This document shows, one piece after another, positions 8,918 to 18,154 of a stretch of 64,000 bases of DNA. Both the position numbers and the translations under genes were made by a program. The notes under the pieces are model-generated. The model was given only the letters and a program-made list of their open reading frames with translations, was not told where the DNA came from and searched no databases. The stretch is from assembly GCF_022760835.1 (NCBI RefSeq), contig NZ_JAKTNQ010000005.1, positions 26,803 through 90,802 of the forward strand. Direction: 5' to 3'. Positions within the stretch are counted from its first letter, which is position 1. Each line of letters starts with the position of its first letter. This DNA is from Thermus altitudinis. Lineage in GTDB: Bacteria > Deinococcota > Deinococci > Deinococcales > Thermaceae.

Positions 8918-9805
8918 ATGCGGCTTCTCCTGCTTTTGGCCAAACAGGTGACCCTGGGGGGCTCGGCGGCCCTCGAGGGGGTAATGATGAAGTCCCCCTG
9001 GGCCTGGGCCCTGGCGGTGCGCCTGCCCGATGGCAGGGTGCACGTGGAGCGCCATGCGGAGCCTGCCCTGAGCCAGCGCTACCCTTGGGCCCGGCTGCCC
9101 CTCATCCGGGGGGTGGTGGCCCTATGGGACGCCCTTTCCGTGAGCTACCGGGCCTTGGCCCGGAGCGCGGAACTCGTAGGGGGCGAGGAGGAGGTGCCCA
9201 AAGGGGCCCTGTGGGGCACGGTGGCGGTAAGCCTGCTTCTCGGCATCGCCCTGTTCATCGTCCTGCCAGGGTTTTTGGCCGGCCTCCTCCTGGACCCGGC
9301 CCGTCTCCCCGTCCTCTACAACCTCCTGGCAGGCCTCATCAAGGTGGGCATCCTGGTGGGCTACCTCCTCTTCATCGGGCGCATGCCCGAGATCCGGCGG
9401 TTTTTCATGTACCACGGAGCAGAGCACAAGGCCATCCACGCCTTTGAAAAGGGGCTTCCCCTCACGGTGGAAAACGTCCTGGCCCAGCCCCGCTTCCACC
9501 CCCGGTGCGGCACCACCTTCCTGGCCTTCGTCATCGTGGTCTCCATCCTGGTCTACAGCCTGATCCCCGCTCCCGAGGTGCTCTGGTGGCGGCTACTGGC
9601 CCGGGTGCTCTTCCTGCCGGTGGTGGCGGCCTTGGCCTTTGAGCTTCTCTACTTCTCCGCCCGGCACGAGGATCCCCTTTCCCGGCTTTTGCGGGAGCTG
9701 GGCTTCCGCTTCCAAGCCCTCACCGTGGCCGAGCCCACCCCGGAGATGGCGGAGGTGGCCATAAGGAGCACGGAGGCCGCCTTGGGCGAACGGGTGGTGG
9801 CATGA
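8918..9805 (+). CDS. DUF1385 membrane protein
   Basis: About 295 aa from ATG 8918 (ATG 8909 is an in-frame alternative). It belongs to the DUF1385 family (B. subtilis YqhQ-like), whose function is unknown. The N-terminal domain has GGSAALEGVMMKSP, the conserved start of the family. Membrane helices follow near residues 105-130 and 140-160, and after the conserved FMYHGAEHKAIHAFE block (His/Glu rich, suggesting a metal site) come FHPRCGTTFL and two more helices. Its stop overlaps mnmA as ATGA, so they are co-transcribed. It is divergent from pepA with only 39 bases between starts. Confidence 0.85.
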   Translation: MRLLLLLAKQVTLGGSAALEGVMMKSPWAWALAVRLPDGRVHVERHAEPALSQRYPWARLPLIRGVVALWDALSVSYRALARSAELVGGEEEVPKGALWGTVAVSLLLGIALFIVLPGFLAGLLLDPARLPVLYNLLAGLIKVGILVGYLLFIGRMPEIRRFFMYHGAEHKAIHAFEKGLPLTVENVLAQPRFHPRCGTTFLAFVIVVSILVYSLIPAPEVLWWRLLARVLFLPVVAALAFELLYFSARHEDPLSRLLRELGFRFQALTVAEPTPEMAEVAIRSTEAALGERVVA

Positions 9806-10914
9806 GGAAGACGGTCCTGGTGGCCATGTCCGGGGGGGTGGACTCCTCGGTCACCGCTTACCTGTTGAGGGAAGCGGGGTACGAGGTGGTGGGGGCCATG
9901 ATGCGCTTCTGGCCCGAGGAGCCGCCCAAGCCTTCCCTGGAACTCCAGGCAGGGCGGGCCTGGGAAAGCTGCTGCACCCCCGAGGCCGCCTACGAGGCCC
10001 GCAGGGTGGCGGAACTTCTGGGCATCCCCTTCTACCTCCTGGACTACCGGGAGGCCTTCGCAGAGGAAATCCTCCAACCCTTCCTGAAGGACTACGCCAG
10101 AGGCCGCACCCCCAACCCCTGCGCCCGGTGCAACACCTTCGTGAAGTTTGGCGCCCTCCTCAAGCAGGCCAGGCGCCTGGGCTTGGACTACGTGGCCACC
10201 GGCCACTATGTGCGCCGGGAAGGGGAGGCCCTCCTGAGGGGCGTGGACCCCCGGAAGGACCAAAGCTACTTCCTCTGGGGCACCCCCAAGGAGGCCCTTC
10301 CCCACCTCCTCTTTCCCGTGGGGGGGATGACCAAGGCCGAGGTGCGGGCCCTGGCGGAAAAGGCCGGGCTCCCCACCGCCAGGAGGCCGGAAAGCCAAAA
10401 CCTCTGCTTCGTAGCCGGGGACCTAAGGTCCTTCCTTAAGGAAAGGCTTAAGCCCCGCCCTGGACCCCTGGTGGACGCCCTCACCGGGGAGGTGGTGGGG
10501 GAGCACCAAGGAGCAAGCCTCTACACCATCGGCCAGCGCAAGGGCCTGGGGCTTCACAAGCCCCACCTGGAGCGGTACGTGGTGGGCATAGACCCCGTGG
10601 CCAACGTGGTCTACGTGGGGCCCAAGGAAGCCTGCCTTTGGCAGGGCCTGGAAGGGGAGGAGGCCAACCTCCTCGCCCAGCTCCCCGAGGAGGTGGAGGT
10701 GCAGGTGCGCTACCGCACCCCTCCGGTGAGGGCCCGGGTGGAGTCCCTAAGCCCCTTGCGCCTCCGCTTCCTGAGCCCCGTGTTCGCCGTGACCCCGGGG
10801 CAAAGCGCCGCCTTGTACCAGGGGGAAAGGCTCCTGGGGGGTGCGGTAATCCGCCAGGGGCTTTACAACCTGGCGGGCTTTGCCCCCGGCCCTAGGGTTC
10901 TGACAACCTCCTGA
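9802..10914 (+). CDS. mnmA: tRNA-specific 2-thiouridylase
   Basis: 370 aa. MnmA adds sulfur to C2 of wobble uridine-34 in tRNAs for Lys, Glu and Gln. The ATP pyrophosphatase loop is AMSGGVDSSVTAYLL near residue 8. The catalytic cysteines lie in TPNPCARCN and SQNLCFV, and the substrate-binding YVATGHYVR is present. The gene overlaps the DUF1385 gene by 4 bases. Its stop codon lies inside the Pho-box-like repeat that precedes pstS. Both tRNA-Lys(TTT), a substrate, and tRNA-Glu are encoded 8 kb away. Confidence 0.95.
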   Translation: MRKTVLVAMSGGVDSSVTAYLLREAGYEVVGAMMRFWPEEPPKPSLELQAGRAWESCCTPEAAYEARRVAELLGIPFYLLDYREAFAEEILQPFLKDYARGRTPNPCARCNTFVKFGALLKQARRLGLDYVATGHYVRREGEALLRGVDPRKDQSYFLWGTPKEALPHLLFPVGGMTKAEVRALAEKAGLPTARRPESQNLCFVAGDLRSFLKERLKPRPGPLVDALTGEVVGEHQGASLYTIGQRKGLGLHKPHLERYVVGIDPVANVVYVGPKEACLWQGLEGEEANLLAQLPEEVEVQVRYRTPPVRARVESLSPLRLRFLSPVFAVTPGQSAALYQGERLLGGAVIRQGLYNLAGFAPGPRVLTTS

Positions 10915-10917
10915 CAA
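10900..10917 (+). promoter_or_regulatory. Pho-box-like direct repeat upstream of pstS
   Basis: CTGACAA (10900-10906), CCTC, CTGACAA (10911-10917): two identical 7-mers with a 4-base gap, the 11-bp period of PhoB binding sites (E. coli consensus CTGTCAT-N4-CTGTCAT). It lies 56 bases before the pstS ATG and overlaps the mnmA stop. A -10 hexamer about 11-14 bases downstream (TAGTGC, 10931-10936) is weak, as expected for an activated promoter. Confidence 0.65.
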
Positions 10918-10972
10918 TGGGGGGGCAGAGTAGTGCACGGAGGGGGGGATACCCTCCATCAGGAGGTAAGGC

Positions 10973-11941
10973 ATGAGGAAATGGTTTGTGGTTCTATCCG
11001 CGTTGGTTTTGGCTGGTCTAGCTTCGGCTCAGATCCGGTCCGACGGCTCCTCCACCGTCTACCCCATCACCCAGGCGGTGGCGGAGGAGTTCACCGTCCG
11101 TAACCCCCAGATCAAGGTCACCGTGGCCTTCTCTGGCACGGGCGGCGGGTTCAAGAAGTTCTGCCGCGGGGAGACCGACATCCAAAACGCCAGCCGGCCC
11201 ATCCTGCCCGAGGAGCTAAAGGTCTGCAAGGAGAACAAGGTGGAGTTCATTGAGCTCCCCGTGGCCTACGATGCCCTCACGGTCATCGTTCACCCGAGGA
11301 ACACCTGGGCCAGCTGCCTTAAGGTCTCTGAGCTCAAGGCCATCTGGGAGCCCGGCTCCAAGATCACCCGCTGGAACCAGATCCGCCCCACCTTCCCCAA
11401 CCAGCCCCTGCGCCTCTTTGGGGCCGGGGCCGACTCCGGTACCTTTGACTACTTCACCGAGGCCATCGTGGGCAAGCTGAAGGCCATCCGCACCGACTAC
11501 CAGCCCACCGAGGACGATAACGTGACCATCAAGGGCGTGGCCGGGGACCTTTACGCCATGGGCTTCCTGGGGGTGGCCTACTACGAGGAGAACAAGGACA
11601 AGGTGAAGGCCTTGGCCGTTGACAACGGCAAGGGCTGCGTCCTCCCCACCCGGGAAAACGTGCTGAACGGCACCTACCAGCCCCTTGCCCGCCCCCTCTT
11701 CATCTACGTGAACGTGAAGAGCCTGGAGCGCAAGGAGGTGCAGGACTTCGTGAACTTCTACCTCTCCAAGGATGCCCGTAGGGCCATCCGCTCCACGGGG
11801 TACATTGAGCTGCCCGATGAGGCCTACAACATTGGTCAGCAGCTGGTGGCCAAGAGGAAGACCGGCACCTTCTTCATGGACCTGCCCGTGGGCACGCCCC
11901 TCTCCAAGTTCATGGAGGAGCTGAAGAAGGAGCTGAAGTAA
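10973..11941 (+). CDS. pstS: Phosphate ABC transporter, substrate-binding protein
   Basis: 322 aa. A signal peptide (MRKWFVVLSALVLAGLASAQ, cleavage after SA) exports it to the periplasm or cell envelope, where it captures inorganic phosphate for PstCAB. Phosphate-binding blocks visible are SDGSSTVYPITQAVAEEF and FSGTGGGFKKFCRGETD, plus ADSGTFDYFTEAI. AGGAGGT sits 5 bases before the ATG. A hairpin separates it from pstC, which usually lets the binding protein be made in excess. Confidence 0.95.
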   Translation: MRKWFVVLSALVLAGLASAQIRSDGSSTVYPITQAVAEEFTVRNPQIKVTVAFSGTGGGFKKFCRGETDIQNASRPILPEELKVCKENKVEFIELPVAYDALTVIVHPRNTWASCLKVSELKAIWEPGSKITRWNQIRPTFPNQPLRLFGAGADSGTFDYFTEAIVGKLKAIRTDYQPTEDDNVTIKGVAGDLYAMGFLGVAYYEENKDKVKALAVDNGKGCVLPTRENVLNGTYQPLARPLFIYVNVKSLERKEVQDFVNFYLSKDARRAIRSTGYIELPDEAYNIGQQLVAKRKTGTFFMDLPVGTPLSKFMEELKKELK

Positions 11942-11955
11942 GAGGGAAGGGCTAG

Positions 11956-11980
11956 AAGGGGTGGGTATTCCCCACCCCTT
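11956..11980 (+). terminator. Hairpin between pstS and pstC (attenuator or mRNA stabiliser)
   Basis: AAGGGGTGGG (11956-11965) pairs with CCCACCCCTT (11971-11980) around loop TATTC. Only a short TTT follows, so partial termination or 3'-end protection of pstS mRNA is more likely than full termination. Confidence 0.6.
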
Positions 11981-12000
11981 TGCCTTAGGATAGGAAAGGC

Positions 12001-12903
12001 ATGGAGATCCTTAGGGAAAAACCCTCCCGAAACCCCAAGGAAGTCCTCACCTTTGCCGCCTTGGTACTCCTCGCCTCCGTGACCCTGCTCACCACGGCGG
12101 GCATCGTCCTTAGCCTCTTTGGGGAGGTGCTCCAGTTTTTCCGCCGGGTACCCCTAGCGGAGTTCCTCCTTGCCCGGGACTGGACCCCCCTCTTCGCCGA
12201 GCCCCGGTACGGGATCAGCCCCCTGATTGCGGGCACCTTCTTGGTCACGGCCATCGGCCTGGTGGTGGCCATCCCCTTGGGGTTAGCCTTGGCCGTTTAC
12301 ATCGCAGAGTACGCCCGGGGGGAGGCCAAGGCCCGCATCAAGGGCACCCTGGAACTCTTTGAGGGCATCCCCACGGTGGTCTTCGGCTTCTTCGCCCTGC
12401 TTACCGTTACCCCTCTCCTGCAGAAGGTGATCCCCGGCCTCAACATCTTCAACGCCCTTTCCGCCGGGCTGGTCCTGGGGTTTGTCATCCTCCCCTACGT
12501 GGCCAATGTGGCCGCAGACGCCATGGAGTCCGTGCCCCGCTCCATCCGGGAAGCGGCCTACGCCCTGGGGGCCAGGCCCTACGAGGTGGCCCTAAGGGTG
12601 GTCTTCCCCGCGGCCCTCTCGGGCATTGTGGCCGCCATCATCCTGGCCGCCAGCCGGGCCATAGGGGAGACCATGCTGGTCTCCATCGCCGCCGGCCAAA
12701 GGCCCATCCTCACCCTGGACCCTCGGGAGACCATCGCCACCATGACCAGCTACATCGTCCAGGCGGCCACCGGGGACCAGCCCGTGGGCAGCACCGCCTA
12801 TTACGCCCTCTTCGCCGTGGGCTTTACCCTTTTCCTCCTCACCCTTCTCTTCAACATCCTGGCCCAATGGGTGGTGGAGCGCTATCGGGAGCGGTATGAG
12901 TAG
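12001..12903 (+). CDS. pstC: Phosphate ABC transporter permease PstC
   Basis: 300 aa with six membrane helices and the cytoplasmic EAA loop ([29 protein letters not shown]) that docks on PstB. The N-terminal region RYGISPLIAGTFLVTAIGLV is typical of PstC. It starts 59 bases after pstS, beyond the hairpin, and its end overlaps the pstA start by 8 bases. Together with PstA it forms the inner-membrane channel. Confidence 0.93.
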   Translation: MEILREKPSRNPKEVLTFAALVLLASVTLLTTAGIVLSLFGEVLQFFRRVPLAEFLLARDWTPLFAEPRYGISPLIAGTFLVTAIGLVVAIPLGLALAVYIAEYARGEAKARIKGTLELFEGIPTVVFGFFALLTVTPLLQKVIPGLNIFNALSAGLVLGFVILPYVANVAADAMESVPRSIREAAYALGARPYEVALRVVFPAALSGIVAAIILAASRAIGETMLVSIAAGQRPILTLDPRETIATMTSYIVQAATGDQPVGSTAYYALFAVGFTLFLLTLLFNILAQWVVERYRERYE

Positions 12904-14095
12904 CTGGCAACAGACCTTTGGTGTGGACCCTTGGAAGGACCGGGTGGACCGGGCCTTTGCCCGGGCCTTGGTCCTCCCCCTGCTTCTAGCCTTGGCCCTC
13001 CTGGCTTGGCTTCTGGGCGATACCCTTTACCGGAGCGTTTCCGTGCAGGTCCTAAAGGCCGACGAGGGGCCGGGAAAGACCTATGCCTTTGGCCTTTCCG
13101 CAAACGAGATCCTTCGGCAAGAACTGCTGGCCCGGGGGTACACGGAGGAGGAGGTCCAGTCCGCCCTGGGAGATCCCAGGGAGCGCCGGGTGCTCCTCAT
13201 GCAAAACCGGGTGGAGCTCATGTGGAACACCCACGAAGGCCCCTTCCGCTACGTGGTGACCGGCCTCAGGGATGAGCGCATCGCCGACTTCTCCCTCCTG
13301 GAAGGCCTGAGGCGCTGGCAGGAGCTAAAGGCCAACCTGAAGGAGGGGGAAAGGCTGGTCCTCAACCCTTGGCTGGACCAGTCCTTCCTCACCCGGGTTC
13401 CCTCCCGCTCCCCCCTCACCGCGGGCATCGGCACCGCCATCTGGGGTACGGTATGGGTCCTGGGGCTCGCGCTTCTCATCGCCATTCCCGTGGGGATAGG
13501 CACGGCCATCCTCCTGGAGGAGTACGTGAGGGAGGGGAGGTTAAACCGGATCCTCGAGGTCAACCTCCGCAACCTGGCCGGGGTACCCTCCATCGTGTAC
13601 GGCCTCTTGGGCCTGGCCCTCTTCGTGCGGGGAATGGGGCTTGGCCCCACCATCCTCCCTGCGGCCATGACCCTGGCCCTTTTGGGCATCCCCGTGATCG
13701 TGGTCACCGCCCGGGAGGCCCTGAGGGCGGTGCCCGAATCCCTGCGCCTGGCAGCCTTCGCCCTGGGGGCCACCCGTAGGCAGGTGGCCTTCCGGGTGGT
13801 CTTCCCCGCCGCCCTCCCCGGCATGGTGACCGGGGTCATCCTCTCCGCCGCCCGGCTCATCGGCGAGGCTGCACCCCTCCTTTTGGTGGGGGCTGCCGCC
13901 TACGTCCCCTTTCTGCCCAATAGCCCCCTTTCGGAATACACGGTCATCCCGGTGCAGATCTACCTTTGGGTGGGGATGAACCTTCCCGAGTTCGCCCGGG
14001 TGGCCGCAGCCGGTATCCTGGTGATGCTCTTGGTGCTCTCCGTCCTCTACTTCCTGGCCCTTTATCTCCGGAACCGCTTTAGGAGGGAGTGGTGA
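12896..14095 (+). CDS. pstA: Phosphate ABC transporter permease PstA
   Basis: 399 aa, longer than the usual ~290 because about 130 residues with no membrane helix lie between the first helix (about residues 22-45) and the permease core. The insert is hydrophilic (for example [20 protein letters not shown]) and should face outside. The core has the family EAA loop [20 protein letters not shown]. The start overlaps pstC and the stop overlaps pstB, so translation is coupled. Confidence 0.92.
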   Translation: MSSWQQTFGVDPWKDRVDRAFARALVLPLLLALALLAWLLGDTLYRSVSVQVLKADEGPGKTYAFGLSANEILRQELLARGYTEEEVQSALGDPRERRVLLMQNRVELMWNTHEGPFRYVVTGLRDERIADFSLLEGLRRWQELKANLKEGERLVLNPWLDQSFLTRVPSRSPLTAGIGTAIWGTVWVLGLALLIAIPVGIGTAILLEEYVREGRLNRILEVNLRNLAGVPSIVYGLLGLALFVRGMGLGPTILPAAMTLALLGIPVIVVTAREALRAVPESLRLAAFALGATRRQVAFRVVFPAALPGMVTGVILSAARLIGEAAPLLLVGAAAYVPFLPNSPLSEYTVIPVQIYLWVGMNLPEFARVAAAGILVMLLVLSVLYFLALYLRNRFRREW

Positions 14096-14907
14096 ACGCC
14101 CTGGATTTCCTCAAGGATCACGAGACCATACGCACCGACCCCGTGCCCGAGGCCGAAGCCTTGGTGGATGTACGCCACCTGAACCTCTGGTACGGCAAGG
14201 CCCAGGCCCTCTTTGGGATCAGCGTGCGCTTTCCCCGCAACCAGGTCACGGCCATCATCGGCCCCTCGGGGTGTGGCAAAAGCACCCTCCTGCGCTCCCT
14301 GAACCGCATGAACGACCTCATACCCGGGGTACGGGTGGAGGGGGAGGTGCTTTACGAGGGCATCAACATCTACGATCCCCAGGTGGACCCGGTGGCCGTG
14401 CGCCGGCACATCGGCATGGTCTTCCAAAAGCCCAACCCCTTTCCCAAAACCATTTTTGAGAACGTGGCCTTTGGGCTACGCCTGATGGGCGTGAAGGGGA
14501 GTGAGCTCGAGGACCGGGTGGTGGAGGCCCTAAAACGGGCCGCCCTGTGGAACGAGGTCAAGGACCGCTTTAAAAAGGAGAGCGGCCTGAGGCTTTCGGG
14601 TGGCCAGCAACAGCGGCTTTGCATCGCCCGGGCCATCGCCGTGGAACCCCCGCTGCTCCTCATGGACGAGCCCACCAGCGCCCTAGACCCCATCGCCACC
14701 CAGGCCATAGAGGATCTAATCCTAGAGCTGAAGGAGCACTACACGGTGGTCATCGTTACCCACAACATGCAACAGGCCAGCCGCATCTCCGACCGCACCC
14801 TCTTCATGCACCTGGGGGTCTTGGTGGAAGAAGGCCCCACCGAGCTTATGTTTACCAAGCCCAAGCACCCCTACACCGAGGCCTACATCACCGGCCGTTT
14901 CGGCTAA
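14089..14907 (+). CDS. pstB: Phosphate ABC transporter ATPase
   Basis: 272 aa. Walker A is [11 protein letters not shown], the Q-loop lies in [13 protein letters not shown] (PstB-specific), the ABC signature is LSGGQQQRL, Walker B is [13 protein letters not shown] and the H-loop is IVTHNMQQ. Start is GTG 14089 or the adjacent GTG 14092; the AGGAGGG at 14081 favours the second. No phoU gene follows, unlike the E. coli operon; an MFS gene starts 10 bases later. Confidence 0.95.
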   Translation: MVNALDFLKDHETIRTDPVPEAEALVDVRHLNLWYGKAQALFGISVRFPRNQVTAIIGPSGCGKSTLLRSLNRMNDLIPGVRVEGEVLYEGINIYDPQVDPVAVRRHIGMVFQKPNPFPKTIFENVAFGLRLMGVKGSELEDRVVEALKRAALWNEVKDRFKKESGLRLSGGQQQRLCIARAIAVEPPLLLMDEPTSALDPIATQAIEDLILELKEHYTVVIVTHNMQQASRISDRTLFMHLGVLVEEGPTELMFTKPKHPYTEAYITGRFG

Positions 14908-14917
14908 ACTTGGGGGG

Positions 14918-16090
14918 ATGTCTCCCCTTGGCCTCCTCTTCCTAACCCTTTTCAACAGCATCCTCGGGCTTTCCATCCTCTTTCCCATCCTGGGACCCCT
15001 AGGCCGGGAGTTGGGCCTTAGTGAGGTCCAGGTGGGCCTTTTCTCCACCGGCTATGCCCTCATGCAGTTTCTCCTTTCCCCCTTATGGGGAAGGCTTAGC
15101 GAGCGTGGGCGCAAGCCCATCCTCCTTTTGGGCATCCTGGGCTTTGGCATCAGCTTCCTGCTCTTTGGCCTGGTTGCCCTTCTGGGGCAAAAGGGGTTCT
15201 TCTCCCCCGGCCTCCTCTTCCTCCTCCTTCTCCTAACCCGGCTTCTGGGAGGGGCCTTCAGCTCCGCCACCCTCCCCACCGCCCAGGCCTATGTGGCGGA
15301 CGTCACCGGCAGGGAAAACCGCACCGCGGGCATGGCCCTCCTGGGGGCGGCCTTTGGCCTGGCGGTGATCCTGGGGCCCGCCTTGGGAGCGGGGCTTGCG
15401 GCCTTTTTCGGCCTCCTGGCCCCGGTGTTTTTCTCCGCCGGGATTGCCCTCCTCAACGCCCTCTTTGTGGCCCTGGTGCTCCCCGAGTCCCGGCCCCAAG
15501 GCAGCATCCCTCCCGACCGGCTTTCCCCTTGGGAAGGCCACATCTTCCCTCTCCTTCTCCTGGGCTTTACCCTGAACCTCTCCAGCGTGGCCCTGGAGCA
15601 GACCATCGCCTTCTACTTCCAAGACCGCCTGGGGCTTTCCGGGGTGGAAACCGCCAGGAGCGTGGGCCTGGCCCTGGTCCTCTATGGGCTGGTGGCGGTG
15701 TTTATCCAGGGTTTTTTGGTGCGGCGCTTCTCCTGGCCACCCCGAACCCTTCTCCTCACCGGGGTGCCCCTGGGCGTGTTGGGCTTTCTCCTTTTGGTGG
15801 CGGCCCACACCTTCCCCCTTTTGGCCTTGGGCCTGGCCCTGCAGGGCGCGGGAGCGGCCTTGGCAGGACCAGGGGTGACGGCCGCCCTCTCCCTAGCCGT
15901 GGGGGAAGGGGAGCAGGGCCTGGTGGCGGGGCTCAACAGTTCCGCCCAGGCCCTGGGGCGGATGCTGGGCCCTATACTGGGTACAGGGCTTTACCGGCTC
16001 GCCCCCGAAGCCCCCTACCTCCTAGGGGCTGGGCTCTTGCTGATGGTCCTCCTCCTGCTTCCCCTCCTTTTTCGCCGGGTTAGGCTTTAG
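14918..16090 (+). CDS. MFS transporter, drug-resistance (TCR/DHA1) type
   Basis: 390 aa with about 12 membrane helices. The loop 2-3 motif A is present as GRLSERGRKPILLLG, and the motif C region GAAFGLAVILGPALGAGLA is typical of proton-driven drug exporters. Substrate is unknown. It starts 10 bases after pstB and its stop abuts the recF ATG, so it is the middle gene of a pst-MFS-recF transcription unit. Confidence 0.88.
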   Translation: MSPLGLLFLTLFNSILGLSILFPILGPLGRELGLSEVQVGLFSTGYALMQFLLSPLWGRLSERGRKPILLLGILGFGISFLLFGLVALLGQKGFFSPGLLFLLLLLTRLLGGAFSSATLPTAQAYVADVTGRENRTAGMALLGAAFGLAVILGPALGAGLAAFFGLLAPVFFSAGIALLNALFVALVLPESRPQGSIPPDRLSPWEGHIFPLLLLGFTLNLSSVALEQTIAFYFQDRLGLSGVETARSVGLALVLYGLVAVFIQGFLVRRFSWPPRTLLLTGVPLGVLGFLLLVAAHTFPLLALGLALQGAGAALAGPGVTAALSLAVGEGEQGLVAGLNSSAQALGRMLGPILGTGLYRLAPEAPYLLGAGLLLMVLLLLPLLFRRVRL

Positions 16091-17113
16091 ATGCGCCTCC
16101 TATCCTTTCGGCAAAGGCACTTCCGCAACCTGGCCCTAGCCGCCTTCCACCCTCCCCAGGGGCTTTTCGCCCTGGTGGGGGGAAACGCCCAGGGCAAGAC
16201 CAGCCTGCTTTTGGGCCTCCACCTGGCCCTAGGGGGAGAGGTGCGCAGCCCTTTGGCCGACCTCATCCGCTTTGGGGAAAAGGAAGCTTGGCTTTTCGCC
16301 GAGGTGGAAACGGAGCTGGGCCTCTACCGCATAGAGCAAAGGCTTGGCCCAGAGGGAAGGGAGGTCTTCTTAAACGAAAAGGCCGTAAGCCTCCGGGCAC
16401 TCCAGGAGCTTCCGGGCTCGGTCTTGGTCCTGCCTGAGGACGTGCAGGTGGTCCTGGGAAGCCGGGAGGAGAGGCGCACCTTCTTGGACCGCCTTATCGG
16501 GCGCTTTTCCCGGCGGTACACCGCCCTCCTTTCCGCCTACGAGAAGGCGCTTCGCCAGCGGAATGCCCTCCTAAAGGCGGGGGGCAATGGGCTTGCGGTG
16601 TGGGACCAGGAGCTCGCCCGTTACGGCACCGAGATCATGGCCCTTAGGGGGCGTTTTCTAAAACGCTTCCTGCCCATCTTCCGGTCCGTCCACCAAACCC
16701 TGGCCCCAGGGGAGGCAGGGCTCCTTTTAGAGGAGACCGCCCCAGGGGACTTCCTCGAGGCCCTCCAGGCCCGGAGGGAAGAGGAGCTCCTAAAAGGCCA
16801 GACCCTGGTGGGCCCCCACCGGGACGACCTGGTCTTCCTGCTCTCGGGCCGCCCGGTACACCGCTTTGCTAGCCGGGGGGAGGCCAAGGCCATCGCCCTG
16901 GCCCTGCGCCTGGCCGAGCACCAGCTTCTTACCGAACACCACGGGGAAGCCCCCCTCCTCCTGGTGGACGAGTGGAGCGAGGAGCTGGACGAGGGCAAGC
17001 GGGAGGCGGTTTTGGCCTACGCCCGTAGCCTTCCCCAGGCTGCCCTGGCCGGGCTTTGGGCCCCCCAAGGGGTGCCGGTATGCTGGGTGGAAGGGGGGGT
17101 GGTCCTGGGCTAA
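16091..17113 (+). CDS. recF: DNA replication and repair protein RecF
   Basis: 340 aa, the usual RecF length. It is an ABC-type ATPase that loads RecA at single-strand gaps with RecO and RecR. Walker A is GGNAQGKTSLL. The RecF-specific VLPEDVQVVLGSREERRTFLD block follows, then the GPHRDDLVF motif, a signature region SRGEAKAIALALRLAE (normally SQGQQR) and Walker B LLLVDEWSEELDE. It is not beside dnaA-dnaN here, and a DciA-like gene follows. Confidence 0.92.
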   Translation: MRLLSFRQRHFRNLALAAFHPPQGLFALVGGNAQGKTSLLLGLHLALGGEVRSPLADLIRFGEKEAWLFAEVETELGLYRIEQRLGPEGREVFLNEKAVSLRALQELPGSVLVLPEDVQVVLGSREERRTFLDRLIGRFSRRYTALLSAYEKALRQRNALLKAGGNGLAVWDQELARYGTEIMALRGRFLKRFLPIFRSVHQTLAPGEAGLLLEETAPGDFLEALQARREEELLKGQTLVGPHRDDLVFLLSGRPVHRFASRGEAKAIALALRLAEHQLLTEHHGEAPLLLVDEWSEELDEGKREAVLAYARSLPQAALAGLWAPQGVPVCWVEGGVVLG

Positions 17114-17119
17114 CCCAAA

Positions 17120-17143
17120 CCCCACCCTGGCGCCAGGGTGGGG
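17120..17143. terminator. Perfect 24-base palindrome after recF
   Basis: An 11-base arm (17120-17130) is mirrored at 17133-17143 around a CG centre, just after the recF stop. No U-tract follows on the plus strand, so termination would be weak or of a non-canonical kind. Confidence 0.55.
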
Positions 17144-17181
17144 GCCCCGGAAAAACCCCTCTTTGGGTCCCTCCTGGGAAG

Positions 17182-17187
17182 TATAAT
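17182..17187 (+). promoter_or_regulatory. -10 hexamer of the DciA-like gene
   Basis: TATAAT, 17 bases before ATG 17205, with AAGGAGG (17192-17198) between them. No good -35 element is seen. Confidence 0.5.
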
Positions 17188-17204
17188 CCCCAAGGAGGCT
17201 TCCC

Positions 17205-17969
17205 ATGCCCTGGCACCTTAAGGAGGTGATCCCCGAGGCCCTTAAGAAGGCCGGGGGGAAGGAAAAGCTGAAGCGGGGCCTGGTGCTGGCCGCCTGGCGG
17301 GAGGTGGTGGGCAAGGAGCTTGCCCGCCTGAGCGAGCCCCTGGCCCTCGAGGGGGGTGTCCTCACCGTACGCGTGGCCGACCCCGTCACCGCCCATCAGC
17401 TCACCTATAGCCGCCTGGCCCTCGTGCGGCGCTATGAGGAGCGCTTCCCCGGAGCGGTGAGGGAGATCCGCTTCGTGGTGGGCGCCTTGGAACAGGAGGC
17501 GCCTAGCCCTCAAGAGGCTCCGGAAGATCCCGAGAGGCTCCTTTGGGCAAACCGCCGGGCCCTGGAGTTGGCGGCCAAGGCGCCGCCGGAGCTGCAGCAG
17601 AAGGTGGCCCGCGCCGCCCTGGCCCTGTTAAAACAAGACCGAGGGCAACCCTGCCCCATCTGCCACAGCCCCAGTACCCAACACCCTTGCCCCACCTGCC
17701 GCCGCCTTCTGGAAAGCCCTTGGGTGCGCAAGGAAGCCGAGCGCCTGAAGCGGGGCCGGCCCACCTCCCTTGAAGGCGAAGCCCTTCTGGTGGCCCGCCA
17801 TCTGGCCCGGAAATCCCTTCTTGAGGAAATGGAGGCCCTCTTTCCCCAGGCCCTGCGGGATGAGGGGCTACGTCCCCTCCTAAAGGACCTGGCTAAGCGC
17901 TTCCAAACCCTCTTCCCCCAGGAACCCTTGCCCGAAGCGGTGAAAAGCCTCTTGGCCAAGGAACCTTAG
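17205..17969 (+). CDS. DciA-like DUF721 protein with a zinc-finger insert
   Basis: 254 aa. The N-terminal 90 residues are a DUF721 domain (LVLAAWREVVGKELARLSEP then LTVRVADPVTAHQLTYSRL), the fold of DciA, a loader or partner of the replicative helicase in bacteria without DnaC. A linker follows, then CPICHSPSTQHPCPTCRR (two CxxC pairs, about residues 149-165), a likely zinc finger, and a helical C-terminus. DciA proteins usually lack this finger. The gene follows recF, as DUF721 genes often do in other phyla. It has its own -10 and ribosome site. Confidence 0.75.
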   Translation: MPWHLKEVIPEALKKAGGKEKLKRGLVLAAWREVVGKELARLSEPLALEGGVLTVRVADPVTAHQLTYSRLALVRRYEERFPGAVREIRFVVGALEQEAPSPQEAPEDPERLLWANRRALELAAKAPPELQQKVARAALALLKQDRGQPCPICHSPSTQHPCPTCRRLLESPWVRKEAERLKRGRPTSLEGEALLVARHLARKSLLEEMEALFPQALRDEGLRPLLKDLAKRFQTLFPQEPLPEAVKSLLAKEP

Positions 17970-18032
17970 GGCTTGGCCTGTAGGGACCCATCCCGGAAGC
18001 GCATCCCCGGAACCCTTTAGCCCGCAAAGCGG

Positions 18033-18060
18033 CTTCCCCCCTCGGCAGCGAGGGGGGAAG
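18033..18060. terminator. Bidirectional hairpin between the DciA-like gene and tRNA-Val
   Basis: Twelve-base perfect stem, 18033-18044 with 18049-18060, loop GCAG. It serves the plus-strand gene ending at 17969 and the minus-strand tRNA operon ending at 18077. Confidence 0.75.
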
Positions 18061-18076
18061 TCTGGCGTGGCCATCG

Positions 18077-18153
18077 TGGTGGGCGGCAGAGGATTTGAAC
18101 CTCTGACCTCTCGCTTGTAAGGCGAGCGCTCTGACCAGCTGAGCTAGCCGCCC
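18077..18153 (-). tRNA. tRNA-Val(TAC)
   Basis: 77 bases including an encoded CCA. Acceptor GGGCGGC pairs with GCCGCCC, the anticodon stem is CTCGC/GCGAG and the loop CTTACAA gives anticodon TAC (reads GUA). The T-arm has GGTTCAAATCC. Last gene of the three-tRNA operon. Confidence 0.95.
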
Positions 18154-18154
18154 G

